Origin: Actinomycetes bacterium | GTDB lineage: Bacteria; Actinomycetota; Acidimicrobiia; Acidimicrobiales; RAAP-2 | NCBI GenBank assembly: GCA_021786095.1 | Contig: JAJYNX010000027.1 | Coordinates: forward strand, 1 to 59,634 | Reading direction: 5' to 3' | Length of the DNA: 59,634 nucleotides | Shown: in pieces, positions 1 to 9,250 of the stretch | Position numbering within the stretch: the first letter of the stretch is position 1 | Layout of the letters: every line of letters begins with the position of its first letter | The notes under the pieces: generated by a model | What the model was told of the DNA's origin: nothing | Seen by the model: the letters and a program-made list of their open reading frames with translations, nothing else | Databases searched by the model: none | Position numbers and translations under genes: made by a program

Positions 1-552
1 CCCCCGGTCACCGTGGACGGGGTCGCGCTCGGCGCGTTCGACCTGGACGAGGTGCGCGCGCACGTGCTGGTCAGCGAGATCGAGCCGCGCCTGTTCTCGG
101 GCGCGCTGCGCGACGAGCTGGCCCCCCACGGCGCCCGCGACGACGACGCGCTGACCGCGGCACTGGCCGCCGCCAGCGCGCGCGACGTCGTCGCGGGCCT
201 CCCCGACGGTCTCGACACCTGGGTGAGCGAGCGCGGGCGCAGCTTCTCGGGGGGTCAACGCCAGCGACTCACCCTGGCCCGCGCCCTGCTGGCCGACCCC
301 GACCTGCTGATCCTGGTCGAGCCGACCTCGGGGGTGGACACCCACACCGAGGGGCGCATCGCGGCGACGCTGCGCGACGCGCGCGCCGGGCGCACGACGC
401 TGATCGCCACCACCTCGCCGCTGATGCTGGCGGCCGTCGATCACGTCGTGGTGGTCGTGGACGGCGTGGTGGTCGCCGAGGGCACCCACGACGAGCTGGT
501 GCGCTCGTCGCCGCGCTACCGCGCGATCGTGCTGCGCGAGGAGGAGCCGTGA
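1..552 (+). CDS. ABC exporter half, C-terminal ATPase part (5' truncated by window edge)
   Basis: The reading frame is open from base 1, so only the end of the nucleotide-binding domain is present and Walker A lies outside. The signature FSGGQRQRL is intact, but other catalytic motifs are degenerate. The Walker B region reads [12 protein letters not shown], with Val (gtc, 316-318) where Asp is expected. The Q-loop reads [10 protein letters not shown] without its Gln, and the H-loop reads IATTSPL without His. The stop overlaps the GTG of the next gene (GTGA, 549-552), so the two halves are probably co-translated as a heterodimer. Substrate cannot be told. Family and pairing are confident. Confidence 0.85.
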   Translation, partial: PPVTVDGVALGAFDLDEVRAHVLVSEIEPRLFSGALRDELAPHGARDDDALTAALAAASARDVVAGLPDGLDTWVSERGRSFSGGQRQRLTLARALLADPDLLILVEPTSGVDTHTEGRIAATLRDARAGRTTLIATTSPLMLAAVDHVVVVVDGVVVAEGTHDELVRSSPRYRAIVLREEEP

Positions 553-2315
553 GCCAGCTGCCCGTCGCCGACGCCGCGCAGGTGCGCGCCCACGCCCTGG
601 CCCTGGCGCGCCGGCACCGCCGCGAGATGACGCGCATGCTCCTCGTCTACGCGCTGGCGGCCAGCGCCGCGCTGGTGCCGGCGTGGATCATCGGCCAGCT
701 GACGACCCTGGCCACCAGCCACCGACTCACGTCCTCGCGCGTGACCCTGGACGTGGCGGTGCTGGCGGGCGCGTCCCTCGCCTACGCCGGGCTGTCCTTC
801 GTGGCGCGCCGGCGCAGCTACCGCCTCGGCGAGCGGGTCTTCGCCCAGCTGCGCGAGGAGTTCCTCGCGAGCGTGCTGGCCCTGCCGCTGGTCGAGGTGG
901 AGCGCGCCAGCACCGGCGACCTGCTCAGTCGCACCACCAACGACATCGAGGCGCTCTCGCGCACCGTGCGCTTCGCGGTGCCCGAGTGGATGGTGGCGCT
1001 GATCCAGGCGTCGCTGACCCTGGTCGCCATGGTGCTGGTCAGTCCGGTCGCGGCGCTGGCCAGCCTGGTGTCCCTGCCCATCCTGTGGGGGGCGACGCGG
1101 CGCTACCTGCGCCTGGCGCGTCCGGGGTACCTGCGCGAGCGCGTCAGCTACGCCACGCTGTCGGGCACCATCGCCGAGACCGCCGAGGGGGCCCGCACGC
1201 TCGACGCCCACCGCCTCGGACCACGCCAGCGCCGCCGGGTCGACGACAACCTGCGCGAGTCCTTCTACGCCGAGATGTACACGCTGCTCATGCGCCTGAT
1301 CTGGTTCCCGGCGGTCGAGATCGCCTTCACCCTCTCGGTGGCGGCCACGCTGGCCTGGAGCGGCTGGCTGGTGATCACCCACCACCTGGCGATCGGTGCG
1401 GCCACGACCGTCACCCTCTACGTGGTCCAGATCAACGACCCGATCGACCGGATCATCTCCTGGCTCGACGAGCTCCAGGTCGGCCAGACCTCGCTCGCGC
1501 GCCTGGTGGGCGTGTCGACCGTGCGCGAGGGCCGCGCGCGCGACGGCGCCGAGCCCGCCGACGAGACCCTGGTCGTGGAGAACGTCACCTACGCCTACGC
1601 CACCGGGCGCGACGTGCTGCACGGGGTGTCGCTCACCGTGCGCCCCGGCGAGCGCCTGGCCGTCGTGGGCCCGTCGGGCGCCGGCAAGTCGACCCTCGGG
1701 CGCCTGATCGCGGGCGTGGACGCGCCGCGCACCGGGTCGATCCGCGTGGGCGGCGTCGAGGTCTCGTCCCTGGCTCCCGACCGGCTGCGCCGCCACGTGG
1801 CCCTGGTCACCCAGGAGCACCACGTCTTTCTCGGCACCGTGCGCGAGAACCTGGCCCTGGCGCGGCCCGGCGCCTCCGACGCCGACCTGGTGGCGGCGCT
1901 CGCGGCCGTCGACGCCCTGGACTGGGTGCGGGCACTGCCCGGGGCGCTGGACTGCCCCCTCGGCACCACCGGCGCCCCGCTGACCCCGGCCCAGGCCCAG
2001 CAGCTGGCCCTGGCGCGCCTGGTGCTGGCGGACCCCCACACGCTGGTGCTCGACGAGGCCACCGCCCTGCTCGACCCGCGCGCCGCGCGCCACCTCGAGC
2101 GCTCCCTCGACGCGGTGCTGGCGGGGCGCACGGTGATCGCCATCGCGCACCGCCTGCACACCGCCCACGACGCCGACCGGGTGGCCGTCATGGTCGACGG
2201 CGAGCTGGTGGAGCTGGGCACCCACGACGAACTGGTGGCGCGCGACGGCGAGTACGCCGCGCTCTGGCGCAGCTGGCGGCGCGAGTCGATCGTCGGCGAC
2301 GCCGAGGGACGCTGA
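549..2315 (+). CDS. ABC exporter half, permease-ATPase fusion
   Basis: A 588-residue half-transporter with an N-terminal six-helix exporter-type membrane domain (about residues 25-310) and a C-terminal ATPase. Walker A ([10 protein letters not shown]), Q-loop (LVTQEHHVF), Walker B ([12 protein letters not shown]) and H-loop (IAIAHRLHT) are consensus. The signature is LTPAQ (residues 478-482) instead of LSGGQ. This is the mirror image of the upstream half, so the dimer should have one consensus ATP site (Walker motifs here, signature from the partner) and one degenerate site, as in TM287/288- or BmrCD-type exporters. The GTG start overlaps the upstream stop by 4 bp. It is convergent with the gene at 2330. 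Confidence 0.92.
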   Translation: MSQLPVADAAQVRAHALALARRHRREMTRMLLVYALAASAALVPAWIIGQLTTLATSHRLTSSRVTLDVAVLAGASLAYAGLSFVARRRSYRLGERVFAQLREEFLASVLALPLVEVERASTGDLLSRTTNDIEALSRTVRFAVPEWMVALIQASLTLVAMVLVSPVAALASLVSLPILWGATRRYLRLARPGYLRERVSYATLSGTIAETAEGARTLDAHRLGPRQRRRVDDNLRESFYAEMYTLLMRLIWFPAVEIAFTLSVAATLAWSGWLVITHHLAIGAATTVTLYVVQINDPIDRIISWLDELQVGQTSLARLVGVSTVREGRARDGAEPADETLVVENVTYAYATGRDVLHGVSLTVRPGERLAVVGPSGAGKSTLGRLIAGVDAPRTGSIRVGGVEVSSLAPDRLRRHVALVTQEHHVFLGTVRENLALARPGASDADLVAALAAVDALDWVRALPGALDCPLGTTGAPLTPAQAQQLALARLVLADPHTLVLDEATALLDPRAARHLERSLDAVLAGRTVIAIAHRLHTAHDADRVAVMVDGELVELGTHDELVARDGEYAALWRSWRRESIVGDAEGR

Positions 2316-2329
2316 GCCGAGGCCGCGGG

Positions 2330-2908
2330 TCAGTGCGTGGACAGGAAGCGGTTGAGCGCGTCGAGGGTGGCCTTGGCCGCCGCCGCGGTCTCACCCTCGG
2401 CGGAGGCGACGCCGAAGCGATCCCCCTCGCCGACCAGCGAGCGCAGGGTCACCAGCACCGGCCACTGCTTGAGCGTGGCCACGCTGTTCACCGCCATCAG
2501 GGAGAAGGGGACCTCGTAGCCGAGCTGGCGCAGGGCGGCCAGGGTCGCCTCGGCACCGCCGATCAGCGGGCCACTGGCAGCACTGCCGACACCGACGCGA
2601 TCGCCGTAGCGCAGCTCGACCTCGCAGGACCCGTCGTCGTCGCGCAGGTCCGCGCGCACCAGCGCCACGCGCGACCCGTCGTCGCGCGTCGGAGGAACCA
2701 TCGTCCCCTCGACGCTCACGTCGGCGTCGGGGAAGTAGAGGCTGGCGATCTGGCGCGCCACCGAGTGCGTGGCCGCGGCGTCCTCGCCGCTCACCACCAG
2801 CGCCACCGCGTCCACGTCGCCGTTCTCGCGGTAGGTGAGTCCCACGCTCACCACTCCGGGCAGCGCGCGCAGCTCGAGTTCGAAGTCCTCTTCGGTCCGC
2901 GAGGTCAT
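2330..2908 (-). CDS. hypothetical protein, 192 aa, coupled to c-di-GMP genes
   Basis: I do not recognise this protein securely. The start chosen is the ATG at 2908, which overlaps the stop of the upstream GGDEF gene by 4 bp (ATGA). Two small alpha/beta-looking halves are visible. The second half contains GDRVGVGSAASGPLIGG and GDRFGVASAEGETAAAAK followed by ALNRFL, faintly reminiscent of the LeuA dimer/regulatory domain, but no catalytic residues can be named. It is the last gene of a three-gene coupled unit with two c-di-GMP enzymes, so a sensory or output role in that pathway is possible. That is inference from position only. Confidence 0.75.
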   Translation of the reverse strand: MTSRTEEDFELELRALPGVVSVGLTYRENGDVDAVALVVSGEDAAATHSVARQIASLYFPDADVSVEGTMVPPTRDDGSRVALVRADLRDDDGSCEVELRYGDRVGVGSAASGPLIGGAEATLAALRQLGYEVPFSLMAVNSVATLKQWPVLVTLRSLVGEGDRFGVASAEGETAAAAKATLDALNRFLSTH

Positions 2909-3774
2909 GACAGGACGATTCCCTTCTTCTCGTAGAGCCGCGCGTCGGCGATGCGGAACAGCTCGTTGGGGTCGGTCGAGTCGGCGGGGGCCACCGCCGC
3001 GCCGGTGGTGAACTCGATGGACTCGTCGCCCGCCTTCAGGTGCAGGCGTAGTCGCTCGAGGAAGCCCGCGGACTCGCTGCCCTCGGCGTTGGAGAGGATC
3101 ACCGCGAACTCGTCGCCCCCGATGCGCGCGGCGGTGTCGCCGCTGCGCACCGACTGGCGCAGCGCGAAGCCGAACTGGCGCAGCACGTGGTCTCCGGCCG
3201 CGTGACCGCGCTGGTCGTTGACGGTCTTGAAGTGGTTGAGGTCGAGCAGGACCATCGTGAAGGGCCAGCCGTAGCGGGCGCTGTGCACCGCGGCGGTCTG
3301 CAGTGCCGCGTCGAACGCGCGCCGGTTGGCGATGTTGGTCAGCGGGTCGTGGGCGGCGCTGAAGCGCGCCACGTGCATCGACCACGACAGCTGACAGGCC
3401 GTACGCACGGCGTCGCGCTCGGCCTCGCTCACCACGTCCGGCTCGCAGTAGACCCCCGGCGTCGCGCCCAGGCGCGCCAGCAGCTCGGGCTCGACGCTGC
3501 GCCGCCCGAGGCGGAAGGCCTGGGTCCCGAAGGACTCGTGGCCGAGGACCACCACCGCGTCGACGAGACCGTGGCGCTGGGCCAGCAGCTCGAGGATCGT
3601 GTAGATGAACCCGATGCCGAGCTCGCTCTCGGCGAGCTCGTCGAGCATGGTCTGGAAGAGCCACGGCTCGTAGCCCTGGGCGCGCGGGTCGCTGAGCACG
3701 CTCACGCCGGCCGCGCTCGACCCACTCGACCAGCCCGGCTCGCCCACCGGCGAAGGGTCGGCGGACGCACTCAC
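2905..3774 (-). CDS. diguanylate cyclase (GGDEF)
   Basis: A 289-residue protein. The C-terminal half is a GGDEF domain with the entry motif DPLTNIANRRAF, the active-site loop RIGGDEF and an RSGD sequence five residues before GGDEF, the classic product-inhibition I-site. It should therefore make c-di-GMP with feedback inhibition. The N-terminal 115 residues are a helical sensory-like region I cannot assign. No membrane segment or signal peptide is apparent, so it is probably cytosolic. Its start overlaps the stop of the GAF-GGDEF-EAL gene by 4 bp and its stop overlaps the start of the next gene by 4 bp, indicating one coupled operon. Confidence 0.92.
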   Translation of the reverse strand: MSASADPSPVGEPGWSSGSSAAGVSVLSDPRAQGYEPWLFQTMLDELAESELGIGFIYTILELLAQRHGLVDAVVVLGHESFGTQAFRLGRRSVEPELLARLGATPGVYCEPDVVSEAERDAVRTACQLSWSMHVARFSAAHDPLTNIANRRAFDAALQTAAVHSARYGWPFTMVLLDLNHFKTVNDQRGHAAGDHVLRQFGFALRQSVRSGDTAARIGGDEFAVILSNAEGSESAGFLERLRLHLKAGDESIEFTTGAAVAPADSTDPNELFRIADARLYEKKGIVLS

Positions 3775-6068
3775 GACGGGAAGTCCGCGAGTCGCGACGA
3801 GTCCACGCGCAGCAGCGCCGCGTCGACTCCGCCCCGTGCGAGCAGCAGCGCCAGCTCCTCGCTCGGCACCGCCCGCGACATGAGGTAGCCCTGGCCGCGG
3901 GTGCAGCCCAGCTCGACGAGCTTGTCCAGGATCGCGATCGACTCGACCCCTTCGGCGATCACCCCGAGGTGCAGGGCGGCGGCGAGACGGATGATCGACT
4001 CGACGATCGCCCGGTCGTAGGCGTCGGTGGTCACCCCGCGCACGAAGCTCATGTCCAGCTTCAAGAAGTCAACCGGCAGGTTCTTCAACTCGGTCATCGA
4101 CGCGAAGCCGGTGCCGAAGTCGTCCAGGGCCACCTCGACGCCGAGCGCCTGGAAGCGGCGCAGGATCCCGGCGGTGCGCTCGGACTCGGTCAGCACCACG
4201 TGCTCGGTGATCTCGATGCAGATCCGCCCACCCTCGACCCGGTTGCTGGTGAGACACCCCTCGACGAACTCCACGATGTCACCCATCACGAACTCCGCCG
4301 GCGACATGTTCACGCGTACCACGAAGTCGAGGTCCGGGTAGGCGCGCTCCCACGCGGCCAGTTGGCGACAGGCCTCGGCGAACACCCACCGACCGATGTC
4401 CACGATGAGTCCAGTCTCCTCGGCGACCTTGATGAAGTCGTTGGCGTCGACGACACCGCGAGTCGGGTGCTGCCAGCGCACCAGCGACTCCACCGCGAGC
4501 AGCCGCCCGGTACGCAGGTCCACCTCGGGCTGGAAGTGCAGGCGCAGGTCGCCGTTCTCGATGGCGTCGCGCAACTGGAGCTCGAGGTTCGAGCGCGCGC
4601 CCGCGGACTGACGCAATTCGTCGTCGAAGACCACCACCTGGTGGCCACCGCGAGCCTTGGCCGCGTACATCGCGACGTCGGCCCAGCCGATCACGTCGAG
4701 AGCGCTGGGCGAGCCGGTGCCTACCGCGGCCACGCCGATGCTGGCCGTGTGGATCAGGCGCTGGCCGCCAACGGCCGTCGGCTCGCCGATCACGCCGAGC
4801 AGGCGGTAGGCGCTCGCCAGCAGATCGAGCTCGCTGCTGACCGCGTCGGCTAGGACCACGAACTCGTCGCCGCCGAGGCGGCCGGCGAAGTCGTGGGCGC
4901 GCACGCTCGTGCGCAGCCGATCCGCGATGGTCACCAGAAGCCGGTCGCCGCTGGCGTGACCCAGGAAGTCGTTCATCACCTTGAAGCGGTCGAGGTCGAT
5001 CACCATCACCGCGGTCTCGCGACCAGCCTCGATCCGTTCGGTGAGCTCACGCACCAGCGCGCGCCGGTTGGGTAGACCGGTCAGGTCGTCGTGCGTCGCG
5101 TTGTAGACCGTGCGTGCCTCGGCGTCGAAGCGCCCCTGGAGCTGCACCAGCATCGAGGCGACTGCCTGAAGCGCGTTGATCTCCGAGGGGACCCACGCGT
5201 GCAGGCCGAAGTGAATGAAGCCGAGGATCCCCCACGTCGAGTCGTCGAGCAGCAGCGGCACCGCCGCGCCGGCCACTTCGGGCACCCCCGACCCGGACTC
5301 GACGCGCTTCAGGTAGTCCTCGGTCACCTCCTCGACGCCGGGCATGAAGGGGGTGCGCAGGTCCTTCATCGCCGCGAAGATCGGGTCGGCCTCGAAGGCC
5401 ACCTCGCCCAGCGGATCGGGGTCGGGCACGTTCTCGCGTGCCGGCCATTCGGCCTCGAGGATGCTCAGGCCGCGGGCCAGGTCGTTGCGCCGCAGGAAGG
5501 CCGCGTCCGAGCCGAGGAACTCCCCGAGCACCCGCACCGTCCAGTCCAGCGTCTCCTGGCGGGTCGCGATCGTGGCCGACATGAGCCGCTCGGCCACCTG
5601 GGCCACCAGCTCGTCCAGGCGACGCTGGTGCAACAGGCTGGTCTCGCGCGTGACCTGGGTGGCGACGTGTCCGAGCAGGCCCGCGAAGGCGCGCACCAGG
5701 GACCGCTCGCGCCGGGACCAGGTGCGTCCCTGACGCGCGACGACCAGCACACTGCGCACGCGCCCGCCCCCGGCCTCGAGGGCCTCACTCACCACGCCCC
5801 ACTCGGCCCCGCCGATCTGGCAGGTGAAGGTGCTGACGAGTTTGGCGTCACGCAGTTGGCTCGACACCAGGTCGCGCAGGTACTCGAAGGCGTCGTTGGC
5901 GCCACCCGCGACCAGGGGATCCGCCTCGAAACTGGTGGAGGTCCCGGCGTCCACCACGGCGACCACCGCCGCGCCGGGGATGATCTGCATCAGGGTCTCG
6001 AAGACGAGGCGCGTCTCCTCGCGTGACCGTCCGGCATTCCCAGTACTGGAACTCTTCACCGACGTCAC
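3771..6068 (-). CDS. bifunctional GAF-GGDEF-EAL c-di-GMP enzyme
   Basis: A 765-residue protein. Two GAF-like regions (about 10-125 and 135-290) precede a GGDEF domain (RLGGDEF, with I-site RAHD five residues upstream) and an EAL domain. The EAL domain keeps every catalytic position I can check: ESLVRW, NMSPAEF, CIEITEH, LDDFGTGFASM, DFLKLD, IAEGVES and GQGYL. Both cyclase and phosphodiesterase activities are therefore plausible, with direction set by the GAF sensors. It is first in the unit 6068-2330. The start taken is GTG at 6068; GTG at 6059 is better spaced from a GAGGTGA sequence and is an alternative. Confidence 0.92.
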   Translation of the reverse strand: MTSVKSSSTGNAGRSREETRLVFETLMQIIPGAAVVAVVDAGTSTSFEADPLVAGGANDAFEYLRDLVSSQLRDAKLVSTFTCQIGGAEWGVVSEALEAGGGRVRSVLVVARQGRTWSRRERSLVRAFAGLLGHVATQVTRETSLLHQRRLDELVAQVAERLMSATIATRQETLDWTVRVLGEFLGSDAAFLRRNDLARGLSILEAEWPARENVPDPDPLGEVAFEADPIFAAMKDLRTPFMPGVEEVTEDYLKRVESGSGVPEVAGAAVPLLLDDSTWGILGFIHFGLHAWVPSEINALQAVASMLVQLQGRFDAEARTVYNATHDDLTGLPNRRALVRELTERIEAGRETAVMVIDLDRFKVMNDFLGHASGDRLLVTIADRLRTSVRAHDFAGRLGGDEFVVLADAVSSELDLLASAYRLLGVIGEPTAVGGQRLIHTASIGVAAVGTGSPSALDVIGWADVAMYAAKARGGHQVVVFDDELRQSAGARSNLELQLRDAIENGDLRLHFQPEVDLRTGRLLAVESLVRWQHPTRGVVDANDFIKVAEETGLIVDIGRWVFAEACRQLAAWERAYPDLDFVVRVNMSPAEFVMGDIVEFVEGCLTSNRVEGGRICIEITEHVVLTESERTAGILRRFQALGVEVALDDFGTGFASMTELKNLPVDFLKLDMSFVRGVTTDAYDRAIVESIIRLAAALHLGVIAEGVESIAILDKLVELGCTRGQGYLMSRAVPSEELALLLARGGVDAALLRVDSSRLADFPS

Positions 6069-6177
6069 CTCGCGCTCGCCTGGGTACGAAACTAGCAGTC
6101 AACAGGCCGTTCGTCCAATAACGTTTTTCCTGAATGGCTCCGTCTCGAGAGTACTGGGCGGTAGGCGACCCGTCGGG

Positions 6178-9072
6178 TCAGGCGTCGAACACCCTGGACA
6201 GGTCGTGCTCCATCGTCGGAGTCTCGTCGCGGCTCAGGACCTCGTCGAGTGCGAGGCGCACGCTGTGCACGCGCGGCGCCGGCGCGTCGAACACCCGCAT
6301 CACCATCGTCACGACCTCGCCGTCGGCGAGGTCCCACAGCTCGGCGAACTGGCGCGACAAGTCCGCCAGGTCGCGCACGTGGCGCTCGCCCCCGAGCTCG
6401 CGTAGCTCGCGCTCGTTGGTCACGTACAAGAAGACCGGCGAGACCGGCTGGGCCGCCAGGCCCTCGCGCTCCACGCCGAGCCAGAACTTCTCCAGGGCCA
6501 TGCCCGCGCGCACGTACCACACCGGCTCGGCTCGCGGCACCACGATCGCCACCAGCGCCGAGCTCGTCGCCACGGCGACGCGCGTGCGCGTCCCCAGGGC
6601 CTCGCCCCCGCCCCACTCCTCCAGCAGAGCCATCACGTCGGGTCGGCCCAGGAGGTCCAGTGCCCCGAGGGCGGCCTCGTCCATCTCGAGCGAGCGCACG
6701 TCGAGACCCTCGTCGAGGTCGTCGAGACCCGGCCAGCGCAGCTCGGACAGCATCTGCTGGTGCACGTCGGGGATCAGGAAGCGCAACCGGTCCGACTCGG
6801 CGAGCAGGCGAGCCCCCTCGGCGACCCGGTCGCGGTCGGTGATCACGTGCAGGCGCGCGCCCTCGCGCGACACGGCGCGCGCCCAGCGCTCGAGGGTTGG
6901 GGTCGGCACGGGTGTCGGCGCGCCGATGCGCCGGTTGGCGGACCGGCTCGCCACGTAGGGGTGGTAACGCGCGAGGTCCGCGTCGAGCCCCGCTCCCAGG
7001 GTGATCGTCGCGACGTGGTCGCTGACGTGGCCGCTCGGAAAGAGCTGGACCGTGCCGACGCGCTGGAGCGACGCCATGGCCACGCGCGCGTTGAAGATCG
7101 CGGCACCGATCCCCAGGTAGCTGCCCCGGTGCGCGACGTCCATCTTCGAGGTGCGCTCGGGCAGCAGGTAGAACCGGATCTCGTCGCCGCTGGCCTCGAA
7201 GCGCCAGGGCTGCACGTTGCCGCCCGACGGGGCGCGTCGCGCCGCGTCCACCACCAGGTCCACCGGATCGTCCGACACGAGTGGTGGATCCTCGGGCGCC
7301 GGCGTGGCCAGCCCCTCCAGGCGCTCGTCGCGCACCTCCACCGGGGCCAGACCGTCGAGGATCTCCTCCACGTCGAAGCGCACGCGGCCCGACGCCAGCG
7401 GCGCGCCGGTGCCCAGCCGGCGCACCGCCGCGGCCACGGTGGCCGCCCCCAACGTGATCTCACTGCCCAGCTGGGGCCATCCGGTCAGCGACGTGCCCAC
7501 CTCGAGTAGCGACGCGGCCCCGCGCGCCGAGGCGTCGCCCGCCCCGACCAGGCGCAGCAGGTACGGGCCCTTCTCCGCCAGCGACAGCTCGGCCAGCGCG
7601 GCGGAGTCCAGGTCGCCGAGCAGCCCGTGGAAGATCGGCCGCGCGGGCTCGAGGTCGAAGCGCTCGACGTCTAGGACGCCGCGGTCACTGGTCTCCATGA
7701 TGACCGGGATGCCGCGCTCGCGCGCGGCCTCGCGCACGAGGAACTTGACGTCGAGCGAGTCGCACTCCTCGATCACGAGGTCCAGCCCATCCAGGAAGGC
7801 CCCCAGGTTCTGCGGCGTCACGCCCTCCGGCACGGCCACGACGCGCACGTAGGGATCGATCTCGGCGATGCGCCGCGCCGCGACGACCGCCTTGTTGACG
7901 CCGAGGTCCAGGACGCTCGCCGGGATGCGATTCAGGTTCGACAGGTCGATCACGTCGAAGTCGGCCAGGCGGATCTCCCCGATCAGCCCCTCCATCGCCA
8001 GGGCGTGCGCGATCGCGTGGCCCGCGCTCACCCCAACCAGACCCACGCGCAGCGTGCGCAGGCGCGACTGCTCCTCCAGGGTGATCTTGTGGTGGTTGCG
8101 GTCCAGGCGCAGGCGCGAGAAGGACCGCGGCGCCAGCAGGCGCACCACGGCGCGACGCCACGGGTAGTAGACCCAGCGGTAGCCCTCGTCGAGCAGCGAC
8201 GGGTGAGGAGTCGGGATGATGGCGGCCAGCTGCTCGCGCTGCTCCTCCAGGCGGTCGAGCATCCGCAGCGACTCGTCCTCGCGCAGCACGCGCAGCACCT
8301 CGCGCTGGACGCGGGTGCCCACGTCGAGCACGACCGCGCGCCACGCCCGCGAGCGCTCACTGGCGTCCTCGACCAGGCCTGTCGCCCCCGGTCCGCGACC
8401 CAACTGCTCGGCCTCGCGGCGCAGGTTCTGCTGGTGCGCGGGGGTGCAGAGCTCGTAGCTGCGCGAGCGGCGCCACGAGAGAGCGATCGTGCGGTAGCGC
8501 TCGTCGGGGAAGGGCACCCAGCGCGTCCCGATCTGGGTCGCGCCGGTGATGTCCCCGGCCGGCTTCAGGGTGTCGGAGATCGCCGCGACGGCCAGCTCCG
8601 CGCCGAGCCAGTGCAGGGAGTGGATCACGCAGCGCGACAACGTCTCCACCAGACGATGTCCGACGCCGGCCTCGCCCTTGGACCACGCGCCCTTGATCTC
8701 GACCACGCCCAGACGCACCTCGCGATCGATCAGCGCCGCCACCTCGTCGATCTCCGGGGAGTCGGCCATCTCCTCCAGCAGGGCCGCCTGGTGGCTCCCG
8801 TCCAGGGGGCCGTGCACGCGCAGGCCGGCCACCGGCCGACCGTCGGGGGCGAAGCCGACGAAGAAGAGCGAGACGCCCTCGCCCTCCTCGAGCTCTTGGC
8901 GGCGCAGGGTCCCCTCGAAGCCGTAGTTGCGGTAGGTGCCCTCGGCCTCCTCCAGGTACAGCCGCCACAGGTCCGGCCGCTCCAGGGGGTGGTGACCCTC
9001 GAAGCGCACGCCGGACACCTGGTCCACGAAACTCGACCCGTACTGGTACCGACGACTCGTCACACTGGCCAC
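6178..9072 (-). CDS. Rv1355c-like GNAT/ThiF/nitroreductase fusion
   Basis: A 964-residue three-part protein. Residues ~1-210 look like a GNAT-type acyltransferase. A helical linker follows, then an E1/ThiF Rossmann adenylation domain from ~345 (LRVGLVGVSAGHAIA, LADFDVIDLSNLNR). From ~605 there is an FMN nitroreductase fold (RRAPSGGNVQPWRF). The ThiF-nitroreductase pairing is that of mycobacterial Rv1355c (annotated MoeY), whose substrate is uncertain; I do not endorse a molybdopterin role. No CxxC zinc pairs are seen in the ThiF part. It stands alone, divergent from pilD. Start GTG at 9072. Domain calls are good, function unknown. Confidence 0.85.
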   Translation of the reverse strand: MASVTSRRYQYGSSFVDQVSGVRFEGHHPLERPDLWRLYLEEAEGTYRNYGFEGTLRRQELEEGEGVSLFFVGFAPDGRPVAGLRVHGPLDGSHQAALLEEMADSPEIDEVAALIDREVRLGVVEIKGAWSKGEAGVGHRLVETLSRCVIHSLHWLGAELAVAAISDTLKPAGDITGATQIGTRWVPFPDERYRTIALSWRRSRSYELCTPAHQQNLRREAEQLGRGPGATGLVEDASERSRAWRAVVLDVGTRVQREVLRVLREDESLRMLDRLEEQREQLAAIIPTPHPSLLDEGYRWVYYPWRRAVVRLLAPRSFSRLRLDRNHHKITLEEQSRLRTLRVGLVGVSAGHAIAHALAMEGLIGEIRLADFDVIDLSNLNRIPASVLDLGVNKAVVAARRIAEIDPYVRVVAVPEGVTPQNLGAFLDGLDLVIEECDSLDVKFLVREAARERGIPVIMETSDRGVLDVERFDLEPARPIFHGLLGDLDSAALAELSLAEKGPYLLRLVGAGDASARGAASLLEVGTSLTGWPQLGSEITLGAATVAAAVRRLGTGAPLASGRVRFDVEEILDGLAPVEVRDERLEGLATPAPEDPPLVSDDPVDLVVDAARRAPSGGNVQPWRFEASGDEIRFYLLPERTSKMDVAHRGSYLGIGAAIFNARVAMASLQRVGTVQLFPSGHVSDHVATITLGAGLDADLARYHPYVASRSANRRIGAPTPVPTPTLERWARAVSREGARLHVITDRDRVAEGARLLAESDRLRFLIPDVHQQMLSELRWPGLDDLDEGLDVRSLEMDEAALGALDLLGRPDVMALLEEWGGGEALGTRTRVAVATSSALVAIVVPRAEPVWYVRAGMALEKFWLGVEREGLAAQPVSPVFLYVTNERELRELGGERHVRDLADLSRQFAELWDLADGEVVTMVMRVFDAPAPRVHSVRLALDEVLSRDETPTMEHDLSRVFDA

Positions 9073-9134
9073 GTCAACAACTCCCTGAGCTCCGACACCG
9101 CCCGATGGTCCGGGGATCCGCTCTACATGCGAAC

Positions 9135-9140
9135 TATAAT
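9135..9140 (+). promoter_or_regulatory. possible -10 element ahead of pilD
   Basis: A perfect TATAAT sits in the only AT-rich part of the 178-bp divergent spacer between the ThiF fusion gene and pilD, about 110 bp before the pilD start. No convincing TTGACA-like -35 lies 16-18 bp upstream, so the call is weak. Confidence 0.3.
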
Positions 9141-9250
9141 TTCACCACACGCGTAATTGGGGGATTCCACCGTGCCGTCCACCAGCCCGAGGGCCGAGCA
9201 GCGCGAACCCGTTCCCTCGAACGAGACGACGCGGTGACGGTAACGAGCGC

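Noticed and set aside
516-2225. 569-codon minus-strand ORF opposite the ABC gene
   Set aside because: Low-complexity His/Gly/Arg-rich translation typical of antisense frames in GC-rich genes.
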